Shown here in pieces: positions 18,901 to 27,943 of a DNA stretch of 64,000 nt (position 1 is the stretch's first letter; every line of letters starts with the position of its first letter). The translations under genes were made by a program, and so were the position numbers. This DNA is from Luteitalea sp. TBR-22. Its GTDB lineage: Bacteria; Acidobacteriota; Vicinamibacteria; Vicinamibacterales; Vicinamibacteraceae. Under the pieces are notes generated by a model, which made no database searches, was not told the DNA's origin, and was given only the letters and a program-made list of their open reading frames with translations. The stretch spans positions 6,222,501-6,286,500 of the forward strand of contig NZ_AP024452.1 in the NCBI RefSeq assembly GCF_016865485.1, read 5' to 3'.

Positions 18901-19938
18901 GGCATCGGCGCGGCCGCCGAGCGCGGCGTGCAGCTCTCGCCCACGTGGTACTTCGCGGAAGGCGCCACGCACGCCAACCTGCAGACGTTCGCGCTGCTGA
19001 CCAACCCGGCCGACCAGCCGGCGACCGTCGAGATCGAGTATCTCGTGTCGGCGGCCGGGACGCGCGTGAGCCGCACCCACCTCGTGCCGGCGCATGCACG
19101 CTACACGGTGTGGGTGAACAGGGAGGGTCCGGAGCTGGCCGATCAGGGCTTCGGCATGGTGGTGCGCAGTTCGCTGCCGATCGTCGCCGAGCGCGCCACC
19201 TACATCACCGAGGGCTCGCTGTTCGAGGCCGGCGAGACCTCCGTCGGCGCTCCGACCGCGGGCCAGGACTGGTACTTCGCGGAAGGCGTGTCCGGACCAC
19301 TCTTCAACACCTTCCTGCTGCTCGCCAACCCGACGGCGACCGTCGCCGAGGTGCAGGTGCGGTACCTGCCCGAGAGCGGTGCCGAAGTGGTGCGGACCCA
19401 CGTCGTGGCCCCGTACGGACGCGTGACCGTGCCGGTGAGTGACGAGGCCGCGTGGGCCCCGCAGGCCGGCTTCGGCATGCACGTCCACGTGACCAACGGC
19501 GTCGACATCGTCGCCGAGCGGGCCATGTGGTGGTCCACCGATGCCGACGCCGGCACCTGGGAAGAAGGCCATGGCAGCGCCGGGACCGAGTCGCTGCATA
19601 CCGCGTATGCCATCGGCGACGGCGTCGCCGGCGGCGAGCAGGGCGCCAGCACGTACCTCCTGCTGGCCAACCCGGGCACGAGCGACGCGCAGGTTCGCGT
19701 GACGCTCGCCTTCGAGGACGGCACGGCGCCGGTCTCGGCGACGCTGACGGTCGCCGCCGGGCGTCGTCTCACCATCGACGCGGCCACGCACTTCCCGACC
19801 GCCGACGGCAGGCGCTTCAGCGCCACCCTCGAGGGCCTCAACAGCGTGCCGTTCCTGGCCGAGCAGTCCATCTACTGGACCTTCGGCACCGGCGCCTGGC
19901 GCAGTGGCGTGAGCCTCCCGGCAACGCCGTTGCAGTAG
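15988..19938 (+). CDS. Large secreted multidomain protein with DUF11, Ig-like, IPT and FAEG repeats
   Basis: A 1316-residue exported protein (hydrophobic segment at residues 14-31). In order: a lectin/jelly-roll-like N-terminal domain (about 32-250), two DUF11 repeats (about 253-505), a cadherin-like/VCBS Ig domain ('VAEDATLTVNAASGVLANDTDG', about 506-605), a further Ig-like domain (to 700), an IPT/TIG domain (about 703-797), a Pro/Thr linker (798-828), calcium-binding TSP3-like Asp repeats ('DTDGDGIPDVWEEFYGTDPN', about 830-884), and four beta-rich repeats of about 105-110 residues opening with [WY]FAEG and containing 'LL.NP'. No sortase, PEP-CTERM or T9SS tail is obvious, so it is probably released or outer-membrane associated. 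Adhesion or matrix function is inferred. Confidence 0.75.
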   Translation: MHPRFLQTRRWRTAVVLAALATWTSVGLALFTNGGFEAGDLTSWTKEQFANPGLTGAPPYTGASIQRQTGWGEVDRTAVVGSPGGGPLSVAVAETASAPGGALMVPRFGDYAAVINYLGDSNNANVLKQQATVQPGDVDSLDGKVHVRLAFAPVLEDPNHAPMDQPWFFIKVRNVSRGTTLYESFAYANQPGVPWQVSGGYKFTDWQVADIAPGNAALAVGDVIELEAIAAGCAQGGHAGWVYVDAFGSSIPGPSVVATAPAQVNASSPLTYTVTARNQGTASLSSGVIRFAVPNNTTFASLSDPGATCVQSGGVVTCNIGTLNVGATYSFQVTVNVGAVANGTVIGAGNYGISGTSEPELLGPLVNSTVTADTLIDLGMSVDNGANGVGNGATPTYTITAQNLSSTTVTGATVTATPPGTLINVSWTCVASGSGACGAAGGTGPINDTVTLAANGTVTYTLTGTVAGLSGTLSMAASIAAPGGSTDQDPANNSAADNDVFVPNVAPTATADSYTVAEDATLTVNAASGVLANDTDGDLDPLAAVLVSGAAHGAVVLNADGSFTYAPGGDFNGTDSFTYKATDGSADSGTVTVTLNVTAVNDSPTLVQPSNVSVMWIAGPQTITLTGISAGGGESDTLTVTAASSAPGIGAAGTVTYGGGSTATFTLTPTVGQQGVATITVAVNDGTTTVQRTFTFSVTPPPFYVTRLYPATGPAPGGVNIRIFGGGFTLSAPPSDTARVARAVAPTVLINGVPAPAVVVESDSVVSAVTPALPAGSALDVQLILPGGQGTLVHAYTPYERPTDPAPPTEPTAPNQPPPDPTNPGDPTAPTTDTDGDGIPDVWEEFYGTDPNDPSDANADPDGDGRTNKEEYDSNTHPDSRSVRYFAEGNAQVPFRTWVNLYNPSPIEAAINITFYLDDATVVHHLVKAAGGARTTVDTSTIAGIQGHAFGMRVDADEAVVINRTITWNEQGIGAAAERGVQLSPTWYFAEGATHANLQTFALLTNPADQPATVEIEYLVSAAGTRVSRTHLVPAHARYTVWVNREGPELADQGFGMVVRSSLPIVAERATYITEGSLFEAGETSVGAPTAGQDWYFAEGVSGPLFNTFLLLANPTATVAEVQVRYLPESGAEVVRTHVVAPYGRVTVPVSDEAAWAPQAGFGMHVHVTNGVDIVAERAMWWSTDADAGTWEEGHGSAGTESLHTAYAIGDGVAGGEQGASTYLLLANPGTSDAQVRVTLAFEDGTAPVSATLTVAAGRRLTIDAATHFPTADGRRFSATLEGLNSVPFLAEQSIYWTFGTGAWRSGVSLPATPLQ

Positions 19939-20153
19939 CACACGCACGGAAGTCGGAGCCGCGTGATCCGCCCTCGGCAGGATCGAGGGGATCACGCGGC
20001 CGCCATTGCCGCCCGGGTGCTCGACGAGCCACGCCTCGCGCTGGTCACACCGGCGCCTACGGGATGGGCTACCGATTCGGTGCCCGTCCCGACTCGTCAT
20101 CGAGCGGGACTGCCCCCAACACACTGGCACGCGAACGTCTGGCGAAATGCGAC

Positions 20154-20208
20154 CAAAATGAGACTGGTCTCATTTTGTCGGATCTAAGTCGTTGCAACAA
20201 AACGACTT
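20154..20208 (+). promoter_or_regulatory. Two palindromes upstream of the suf promoter
   Basis: A perfect palindrome CAAAATGAGAC-TG-GTCTCATTTTG spans 20154-20177, and AAGTCGTT (20186-20193) / AACGACTT (20201-20208) follows. They end 15 bp before the -35 box and are AT-rich islands in very GC-rich DNA. A regulator site, for instance for an Rrf2/IscR-like iron-sulfur sensor, is plausible, but no regulator gene lies in the window's suf cluster. A terminator for the upstream gene is less likely since it lies 216 bp after its stop. Confidence 0.6.
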
Positions 20209-20223
20209 GCGCCACGAAACCTC

Positions 20224-20252
20224 TTGATCGCGGACCGCGTCAGTCGTATATT
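20224..20252 (+). promoter_or_regulatory. Sigma-70-type promoter of the suf operon
   Basis: TTGATC (20224-20229), a 17-bp spacer, and TATATT (20247-20252) form the best promoter in the window. Transcription would start near 20259, giving a leader of about 110 nt before sufB; apart from the ribosome-binding site I see no further signal in it. Confidence 0.7.
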
Positions 20253-20370
20253 GAGAAGGTTCGACGCCCTCCCTCGACCCGATCCGTGGGTCGTGGCACG
20301 CACCCGCGCCGACCGGCGTCAGACACATTCCGGGATGGGGCTCGCCGAAGCCGACCCAGAAGGAACCGCG

Positions 20371-21813
<1,443 letters not shown>

Positions 21814-21843
21814 CGTCCGCTGCCGCAGAAGGCCTTGGGGCCG

Positions 21844-21929
21844 GGGCCTTGGGCCTTGGATGTCTCGAGGGCACTCAACCAAGGCCGAAGGCCCAGTGCC
21901 GAAGGCCCGCATTCCAAGGCCCAAGGCCC
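21844..21929 (+). repeat. Inverted heptamer element between sufB and sufC
   Basis: A 17-bp arm (21844-21860) made of GGGCCTT units is repeated exactly in inverse at 21913-21929 (TCCAAGGCCCAAGGCCC). The 52-bp interior contains a second nested pair, GGCACT/AGTGCC. Flanking bases carry further degenerate units. The RNA could fold into a long hairpin between two highly expressed subunit genes. Confidence 0.8.
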
Positions 21930-21957
21930 AACGCCGAAGGCCCCCAGTGAAAACGTC

Positions 21958-22713
<756 letters not shown>

Positions 22714-22727
22714 GACGAGACCAGACC

Positions 22728-24029
22728 ATGTCCCCGACTGCTGCACAGGATTCCCTGCTCACCGGCTTCGACGAGTTCACCGCGACCCGCGCCAGCGAAC
22801 CGGCGTGGCTGCAGGACAGCCGCGCCCGCGCCGCCGCCACGTTCCGCGCCGAGGGCCTGCCGACGACACGCCACGAGGAGTGGCGCTTCACGCCGGTGAC
22901 CGGCATCACCGACGTGCCGGCCCGCCCCGTGGCGACCTCGGCAGCCGACGCCAGGGCGATCGACGGCTTCCTGTTTCCCGACTTCGGCGGGCCGCAGCTC
23001 GTGTTCGTCGATGGCCGATTCGCACCGGCGCTGTCGCAGGCGCACGCGCTGCCGGCCGGCCTGCGCGTGAGCAGCATCGGCGACCTGCTTGGCACCGATC
23101 CCGACCTGCTCCAGCGACACCTCGGTGCGGCCATCCGCTTCCGGCAGCTGGGCTTCACCGCGCTCAACGACGCCTGGTTCACCGACGGCCTGGTGATCGT
23201 CGCCGAGGCCAACGTGGTCGTCGAGTCGCCGATCCACGTGCTGTACTTCTCGACCGGCGCGGGCACCTCGTATCCGCGCACGCTGGTGGTCGCCGGCGCC
23301 AACAGCCAGCTGTCGCTCGTAGAGAGCTTCGCCGGCCTCGACCGCCCCTACGTGACCAACGCCATCACCGAGGTGCTCTCGGCCGAGGGCGCGCACGTCG
23401 ACCACTACAAGGTCAACCGCGAGAGCCTCGAGGCGCGCCACGTGTCGAGCACGCACCTGCTGCTGGAGCGCGCGTCGGTGTTCTCGACGCACAACATCTC
23501 GCTCGGCGGCCAGTTGACGCGCAACGACATCAACGCGACGCTCGACGGCGAGGGCATCGAGTGCACGGTGAACGGCCTCTACCTGGCCGACGGTGACCGC
23601 CTCGTGGACAACCACACGGCCATCGATCACGCCAAGCCGCACTGCCACAGCTACGAGATCTACAAGGGCGTGCTCGACGGCAGCAGCCGCGGCGTGTTCA
23701 ACGGCAAGATCTTCGTGCGGCAGGACGCCCAGAAGACCGACGCCAAGCAGACCAACCAGGTGCTGCTGCTCTCCGACGACGCGACGATCGACACCAAGCC
23801 GCAGCTCGAGATCTTCGCCGACGACGTCAAGTGCACGCACGGCGCGACGGTCGGCCAGCTGAGCGAGGAATCGCTGTTCTACCTGCGCGCCCGCGGCATC
23901 GGCAAGGACGACGCCCGCGCCCTGCTGATCCACGCGTTCGCCGAGGACATCGTCGAGCGCATCCGGATCGACGGCGTGCGCCGGGCGCTCGAGCAGGTGC
24001 TGCTCGCGCGGTTGCCGATCCGGGAATAG
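22728..24029 (+). CDS. sufD: Fe-S cluster assembly protein SufD
   Basis: A 433-residue SufD. The N-terminal helical part contains 'LPTTRHEEWRFTPVTGI', the hallmark of the family; the C-terminal beta-helix includes 'GTSYPRTLVVAGANSQLSLVE', 'DHAKPHCHSYEIYKGVLDG' and 'CTHGATVGQLSEESLFYLRARG', the last holding the conserved His for SufB-SufD interface cluster formation. It acts with SufB and SufC in the cytosolic scaffold. ATG 22728 is preceded by GGACGAGA. It precedes sufS by 88 bp, occupied by two REP-like hairpins. Confidence 0.96.
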   Translation: MSPTAAQDSLLTGFDEFTATRASEPAWLQDSRARAAATFRAEGLPTTRHEEWRFTPVTGITDVPARPVATSAADARAIDGFLFPDFGGPQLVFVDGRFAPALSQAHALPAGLRVSSIGDLLGTDPDLLQRHLGAAIRFRQLGFTALNDAWFTDGLVIVAEANVVVESPIHVLYFSTGAGTSYPRTLVVAGANSQLSLVESFAGLDRPYVTNAITEVLSAEGAHVDHYKVNRESLEARHVSSTHLLLERASVFSTHNISLGGQLTRNDINATLDGEGIECTVNGLYLADGDRLVDNHTAIDHAKPHCHSYEIYKGVLDGSSRGVFNGKIFVRQDAQKTDAKQTNQVLLLSDDATIDTKPQLEIFADDVKCTHGATVGQLSEESLFYLRARGIGKDDARALLIHAFAEDIVERIRIDGVRRALEQVLLARLPIRE

Positions 24030-24043
24030 GGTCAGGGCCGTGA

Positions 24044-24107
24044 GCGCCGACCTGAAGGTCGGCGCCTACACCTCGGGATTCGTAGGCGTCGACCTTCAGG
24101 TCGACGC
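24044..24107 (+). repeat. Paired hairpins between sufD and sufS
   Basis: GCGCCGACC-TGAA-GGTCGGCGC (24044-24065) and GCGTCGACC-TTCA-GGTCGACGC (24086-24107) form two 9-bp stem-loops with complementary tetraloops, joined by a CTACACCTCGGGATTCGTAG link. A similar pair is at 63145-63212, giving a BIME-like layout. The hairpins end 10 bp before the sufS start. Confidence 0.75.
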
Positions 24108-24117
24108 GCGAAAACAC

Positions 24118-25335
24118 ATGTTCGACGCAGACGCCGTCCGCCGCGAGTTCCCCATCCTGGACCAGCAGGTCCACGGCAAGCCCCTCGTCTACCTCGACAA
24201 CGCCAACACGACGCAGAAGCCGCTGTCGGTGATCGAGGCGCTCGACCACTACTACCGGGCCGACAACGCCAACATCCACCGCGCGACCCACCTGCTGAGC
24301 GAGCGCGCGACGAAGGCGTACGAGGGCGCGCGCCAACGGATCGCCCGCTTCTTCAACGCCCGCGAGACCGAGGAGATCGTCTTCACGCGCGGCTGCACCG
24401 AGGCGATCAACCTCGTGGCGCACGCCTACGCGCGGCCGCGGCTGCAGCCCGGCGACGAGATCCTCGTCACGCGCATGGAGCACCACTCCAACATCGTGCC
24501 GTGGCAGATCGTGGCGCAGCAGACCGGCGCCGTGCTGCGCGTGGTGCCGATGGACGAGCATGGCGTGCTCGACATGGCCGCCTTCGAACGGCTGCTCGGG
24601 CCGAAGACGCGGCTGGTGTCGGTGATCCACGTCAGCAACGCGCTCGGGACCGTGAACCCGGTGCGCGAGGTCATTCGCCTCGCGAAGGCGCAGGGCGTGC
24701 CGGTGCTGCTCGACGGCGCGCAGGCCGCGCCGCACATGCCGGTGGACGTGCGGGAGCTCGATTGCGACTTCTACGCGTGCTCGGCGCACAAGATGTACGG
24801 GCCGACGGGCATCGGCGCGCTGTACGGCCGTCGCGCGCTGCTCGAGTCGATGCCGCCGTGGATGGGCGGCGGCGACATGATCGCGTCGGTGACCTTCGAG
24901 CACACCGAGTACAACGAGATCCCGTACAAGTTCGAGGCAGGCACGCCGAACATCGCGGGCGTCGTCGGCTTCGGCACGGCCGTCGACTTCCTCTCGCGCT
25001 TCGACCTGCGCGAGGTGGCGGCGCACGAGCACGACCTGCTCACGCACGCGACCGAGGCGCTGTCGGCGATCGACGGCATCCGCATCGTCGGCCAGGCCCC
25101 TGAGCGCGCCGGCGTCGTGTCGTTCCTGGTGGGCGACGTGCACCCGCACGACGTCGGCACGTTCCTCGACCAGGACGGCGTGGCGGTGCGGACCGGCCAG
25201 CACTGTGCGCAGCCGGTCATGGACTTCTACGGCATCACGTCGACGGTGCGCGCCTCGTTCGGTCTCTACAATACGCACGCCGACGTGGACGCCCTCGTCG
25301 CGAGCGTCAAGAAGGTGCAAGCATTCTTTTCGTGA
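24118..25335 (+). CDS. sufS: Cysteine desulfurase SufS
   Basis: A 405-residue PLP enzyme (group II cysteine desulfurase) that takes sulfur from L-cysteine for cluster assembly. PLP lysine Lys225 lies in CSAHKMYGPTG, and the catalytic persulfide Cys363 in RTGQHCAQP. Other markers are 'YLDNANTTQKP' near 25-35 and 'HHSNIVPWQ' near 122-130. The first position of the usual 'YLDNAAT' reads Asn-Thr here (NANTT), a small variation. The ATG at 24118 was preferred over an in-frame start at 24040, because the extra 26 residues are encoded by REP-like hairpin DNA. The partner sulfur acceptor sufU follows. Confidence 0.96.
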   Translation: MFDADAVRREFPILDQQVHGKPLVYLDNANTTQKPLSVIEALDHYYRADNANIHRATHLLSERATKAYEGARQRIARFFNARETEEIVFTRGCTEAINLVAHAYARPRLQPGDEILVTRMEHHSNIVPWQIVAQQTGAVLRVVPMDEHGVLDMAAFERLLGPKTRLVSVIHVSNALGTVNPVREVIRLAKAQGVPVLLDGAQAAPHMPVDVRELDCDFYACSAHKMYGPTGIGALYGRRALLESMPPWMGGGDMIASVTFEHTEYNEIPYKFEAGTPNIAGVVGFGTAVDFLSRFDLREVAAHEHDLLTHATEALSAIDGIRIVGQAPERAGVVSFLVGDVHPHDVGTFLDQDGVAVRTGQHCAQPVMDFYGITSTVRASFGLYNTHADVDALVASVKKVQAFFS

Positions 25336-25336
25336 C

Positions 25337-25357
25337 GGCAGTCGGCAGTCGGCAGTC
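25337..25357 (+). repeat. 7-bp microsatellite (GGCAGTC x3)
   Basis: Three perfect GGCAGTC units begin 1 nt after the sufS stop codon. The reverse-complement unit recurs at 27927-27940. Confidence 0.8.
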
Positions 25358-25358
25358 A

Positions 25359-25537
25359 GTTCGTAGCCGTCGGCGTGATGCGTTCGTAGCCGTCGGCCTT
25401 GGCCGACGGTCAGTGATGCGTTCGTAGCCGTCGGCCTTCAGGTCGACGGTCAGTGATGCGTTTCGTAGCCGTCGACCTTGAAGACGCGCCGATGTGCGCC
25501 TCCGGCGCGCGGCGCGTTCAGGTCGACGGTCAGTGAT
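25359..25537 (+). repeat. Cluster of four A-type REP-like hairpins
   Basis: Head-to-tail copies: a truncated one (25359-25380), full copies at 25382-25418 (stem GCCGTCGGCC) and 25419-25460 (loop TTCAGG), and one at 25461-25537 whose loop carries an extra 36-bp GC-rich hairpin. Each ends CGACGGTCAGTGAT. They fill nearly all of the 233-bp gap between sufS and sufU. Confidence 0.8.
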
Positions 25538-25568
25538 CTTCCCGGAAGACTGAAGCCGTAGGCCCAAG

Positions 25569-26015
25569 ATGGAACTCCGCGACCTGTACCAGGAAGTCAT
25601 CCTCGACCACAACAAGCGGCCCCGCAACTTCGGGGTCCTCGAGGGCGGGTCGCAGGCGGCCGGGCACAACCCGATGTGCGGCGACCGCGTGAGCGTCTAC
25701 GTCCGCATGGACGGCGACCGCGTCGCCGAGGCTCGCTTCACCGGCAACGGCTGCGCGATCAGCAAGGCGTCTGCCTCGATGATGACCGAGGCCGTCACCG
25801 GCAGGACGCTCGCCGAGGTCCAGGGCATGTTCACCACCTTCCAGGAGATGGTCACGGGCAAGGCCGAGGCCGACGACGAGAAGGTGGGCAAGCTCGTGGT
25901 GCTTTCGGGCGTGTCGGAGTACCCGTCACGCGTCAAGTGCGCGATGCTCGCCTGGCACGCGCTGGTCGCCGCGATCGAGGGCGCCAGCACCACGGTGACG
26001 ACGGAGGCAATTTGA
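25569..26015 (+). CDS. sufU: Sulfur acceptor/scaffold protein SufU
   Basis: A 148-residue IscU-like protein of SufU type. Zinc/persulfide ligands are Cys37 and Asp39 (NPMCGDR), Cys62 (GNGCAIS) and Cys124 (RVKCAMLAWHAL), with the roughly 18-20-residue insertion before the last cysteine that distinguishes SufU from IscU. It begins MELRDLYQEVILDHNKRPRN, a strong SufU signature. It receives sulfur from SufS. Its presence with SufS and absence of sufE fits the Gram-positive-like SufS-SufU system. The last codon overlaps the first heptamer of the next repeat element. Confidence 0.96.
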   Translation: MELRDLYQEVILDHNKRPRNFGVLEGGSQAAGHNPMCGDRVSVYVRMDGDRVAEARFTGNGCAISKASASMMTEAVTGRTLAEVQGMFTTFQEMVTGKAEADDEKVGKLVVLSGVSEYPSRVKCAMLAWHALVAAIEGASTTVTTEAI

Positions 26016-26138
26016 AATTTGAGATTTGAAATTCCAGTGGGCGACGGCCTCTCGGCCGGTCGCCCTGCGTGGTGCCTGGCGCGAGCGAAGGGCGAAGCCC
26101 GAGCCGCCGAGAATTTCGAATTCTAGATTTCAAATTGC
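26010..26138 (+). repeat. Inverted heptamer element between sufU and sufT
   Basis: ATTTGAA-type units (26010-26030) and an inverted, degenerate array at 26111-26138 (23 of 28 bases complementary) flank about 75 bp containing a strong hairpin GGGCGAC...GTCGCCC (26039-26065). The AT-rich arms stand out in this GC-rich DNA. The left arm overlaps the end of sufU. Confidence 0.8.
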
Positions 26139-26150
26139 GAGGAGCAGCAC

Positions 26151-26642
26151 ATGTTTTCGTTCCTGAAGTCCAAGTCCGAGCCCGAACCCGTCGCCGAGAA
26201 CCCGCTCGCCGCCCCCGTCGAGGCGCCTGACGTGCCGCGCCCGCAGGAGCAGTCGGGACTGAACGTCGGGGCGCTGCTCGAGCCGCCACCCGCGCCGGCG
26301 GCCAGTGCGCAGATCGGCCCGAAGGACGAGGCGCGCACGGCGGAGCTGATGCCCAGGGTCGTCGAGGCGATCAGCACCGTGTACGACCCTGAGATCCCGG
26401 TCAACATCTACGAGCTCGGGCTCATCTACAAGATCGAGGCCGACGCCGACAGCAAGGTGAAGGTGGAGATGACGCTCACCTCCCCCGCCTGCCCGTCGGC
26501 GCAGCAGCTGCCGAGCGAGGTCCGCTACAAGGTCAAGGCGCTCGAGGGCGTGAGCGACGCCTTCGTGGAGGTCGTGTGGGAGCCCGCCTGGACGAAGGAC
26601 CTCATGAGCGAGGACGCGAAGATCGCGCTGGGGATGTTCTAG
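26151..26642 (+). CDS. sufT: SufT/MIP18-family (DUF59) Fe-S assembly protein
   Basis: A 163-residue protein whose C-terminal 100 residues are a MIP18/DUF59 domain: 'TVYDPEIPVNIYELGLIY', 'MTLTSPACPSAQQLP' with the reactive Cys, and 'VVWEPAWTKDLMSEDAK'. SufT aids [4Fe-4S] maturation, especially under Fe-S demand. The first 60 residues form an unusual Pro/Ala/Glu-rich, probably disordered extension. It is the last gene of the suf operon, preceded by AGGAG about 10 nt before the ATG. The tandem 78-bp repeat begins shortly after its stop. Confidence 0.93.
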   Translation: MFSFLKSKSEPEPVAENPLAAPVEAPDVPRPQEQSGLNVGALLEPPPAPAASAQIGPKDEARTAELMPRVVEAISTVYDPEIPVNIYELGLIYKIEADADSKVKVEMTLTSPACPSAQQLPSEVRYKVKALEGVSDAFVEVVWEPAWTKDLMSEDAKIALGMF

Positions 26643-26668
26643 TCGGCCTCCGCTCGCTGCCGCGAGCT

Positions 26669-27024
26669 CGGCCGACAACGCTCACGCGAGCCGGCCGCAG
26701 GCCGCCTCGCGAGTTCTCGTCGCATCCACAACCGCTGGCGTGAACTCGGGCGACCGCGCTCACGCGAGCCGGCCGCACGCCGCCTCGCGAGTTCTCGTCG
26801 CATCCACAACCGCTGGCGTGAACTCGGGCGACCGCGCTCGCGCGAGCCGGCCGCAGGCCGCCTCGCGAGTTCTCGTCGCATCCACAACCGCTGGCGTGAA
26901 CTCGGGCGACAACGCTCGCGCGAGCCGGCCGCAGGCCGCCTCGCGAGTTCTCGTCGCATCCACAACCGCTGGCGTGAACTCGGGCGACAACGCTCACGCG
27001 AGCCGGCCGCACGCCGCCTCGCGA
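26669..27024. repeat. 78-bp tandem repeat, about 4.5 copies
   Basis: Four complete units start at 26713, 26791, 26869 and 26947, with a partial unit before and the start of another at 27025. Variation is confined to a few positions, such as CGCGCTCA/AACGCTCA and CGCAGGC/CGCACGC. The unit length is a multiple of three and contains no stop in several frames, so it makes spurious open frames on both strands. It lies between convergent sufT and the 27036 gene. Confidence 0.92.
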
Positions 27025-27035
27025 GTTCTGGGCCG

Positions 27036-27902
27036 CTACTTCTGCGTGCTGGTGATGTCGACGGCGAGCCCGTCGACGAACGTCACCTCGATCACCTCGC
27101 GCCGCGTCTCCCAGGTGTCGATGCTCGTGGCGTAGTCGCCCTGCGTCCCCGGGCGCCGACGCGACGGAAAACCCAGCACCGCATACACGTCGGCCGTCGT
27201 CATGCCCTTGCGCAGCGACGCAAGCCGCGGGTCCGAGAAGTCGACGTAGCGCGCAAGCACCTGCATCAGGTCGGCCGGCGACGGCACCCACTGCTCGAGC
27301 CGCTTGTCGGGATACCACACGTTGATCCGTGAGCCCCGCTCGAGGCGCTTCCTGGCGATCTCGGCCTTCTTGATCGCCTCCTCGAGCTCGATCCGGCGGT
27401 TCTCGGCCATCGTGTCGCGCGATCGATCCATCGACAGCGACAGCAGCTGGCGTTCGATCTCCTTCTTGCGCGCCGGATCGCGCGTGCGATCGCGCTCCTT
27501 CTCGAGGTCGAGCTCGCGCGCGCTCTTCGGGATGTAGGCGACCCGGGGCACCACGACGGGATCGTTCCGCGTGCCGTAGCCGCCACCCGCGAGGTGGATC
27601 TCGATGTTCTTCGTGTTGACCTTGATGAGGGTGATCGGCGCGCGCGTGCCCCTGGGGAGGGCGGTGCCGAACTCCTTGAGGCGGAGACCGTAGGCCTCGG
27701 CGTCGATGTCGGGCTCGCGTTGCGGGTAGACGTCGATGCCGCCGTGCGATGCGGGCATGTCGATCGACATCGTCACCTGCCGCCCCTCGAGCGCCGCCTT
27801 CAGCGCGGCGACGCCTTCGGCAGGCTGCGCCCGCACCGTCGCCGTCTGGCACCACACCAGCACGACGCACCCGACACCAATCAGGACGTCAGTGACCCGC
27901 AT
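27036..27902 (-). CDS. Exported protein with coiled coil and SmpA/BamE-like C-terminal domain (paralogue 1)
   Basis: A 288-residue protein with a signal peptide (hydrophobic residues 5-22, cleavage near AQA). After a beta-rich region (about 30-120) there is a charged helical stretch (about 123-185, 'ELDLEKERDRTRDPARKKEIERQL' type) likely to form a coiled coil, then 'NVWYPDKRLEQWVPS', then a C-terminal domain with 'LRKGMTTADVYAVLGFPSRR', the GMT-xxV-xxLLG-P pattern of SmpA/OmlA/BamE-like folds. The start at 27902 was chosen since the upstream 15 codons overlap a microsatellite. It is a paralogue of the next gene, with matching regions in the same order. Function unknown. Confidence 0.75.
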   Translation of the reverse strand: MRVTDVLIGVGCVVLVWCQTATVRAQPAEGVAALKAALEGRQVTMSIDMPASHGGIDVYPQREPDIDAEAYGLRLKEFGTALPRGTRAPITLIKVNTKNIEIHLAGGGYGTRNDPVVVPRVAYIPKSARELDLEKERDRTRDPARKKEIERQLLSLSMDRSRDTMAENRRIELEEAIKKAEIARKRLERGSRINVWYPDKRLEQWVPSPADLMQVLARYVDFSDPRLASLRKGMTTADVYAVLGFPSRRRPGTQGDYATSIDTWETRREVIEVTFVDGLAVDITSTQK

Positions 27903-27926
27903 GGGGGACCACCCTGCACCCGACCG

Positions 27927-27940
27927 CCGACTGCCGACTG
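27927..27940 (-). repeat. 7-bp microsatellite (CCGACTG x2)
   Basis: Two units plus a partial one in the 41-bp gap between the paralogous genes, overlapping the end of the second. Confidence 0.6.
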
Positions 27941-27943
27941 CCG

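Noticed and set aside
20224-20370. N-terminal extension of SufB
   Set aside because: It starts inside the -35 box and covers the promoter; conserved SufB begins near 20371 with a good ribosome-binding site.
24040-24117. N-terminal extension of SufS
   Set aside because: Encoded by REP-like hairpins; SufS homologues start at the FDADAVRREFP segment.
26669-27024. Possible CRISPR array
   Set aside because: Units are contiguous with no unique spacers, 78 bp long, and there are no cas genes.
26602-27870. Open frame encoding repeats VHASGCGCDENSRGG
   Set aside because: Arises from the 78-bp tandem repeat, whose length is a multiple of three; it is antisense to real genes at one end and out of frame with them.
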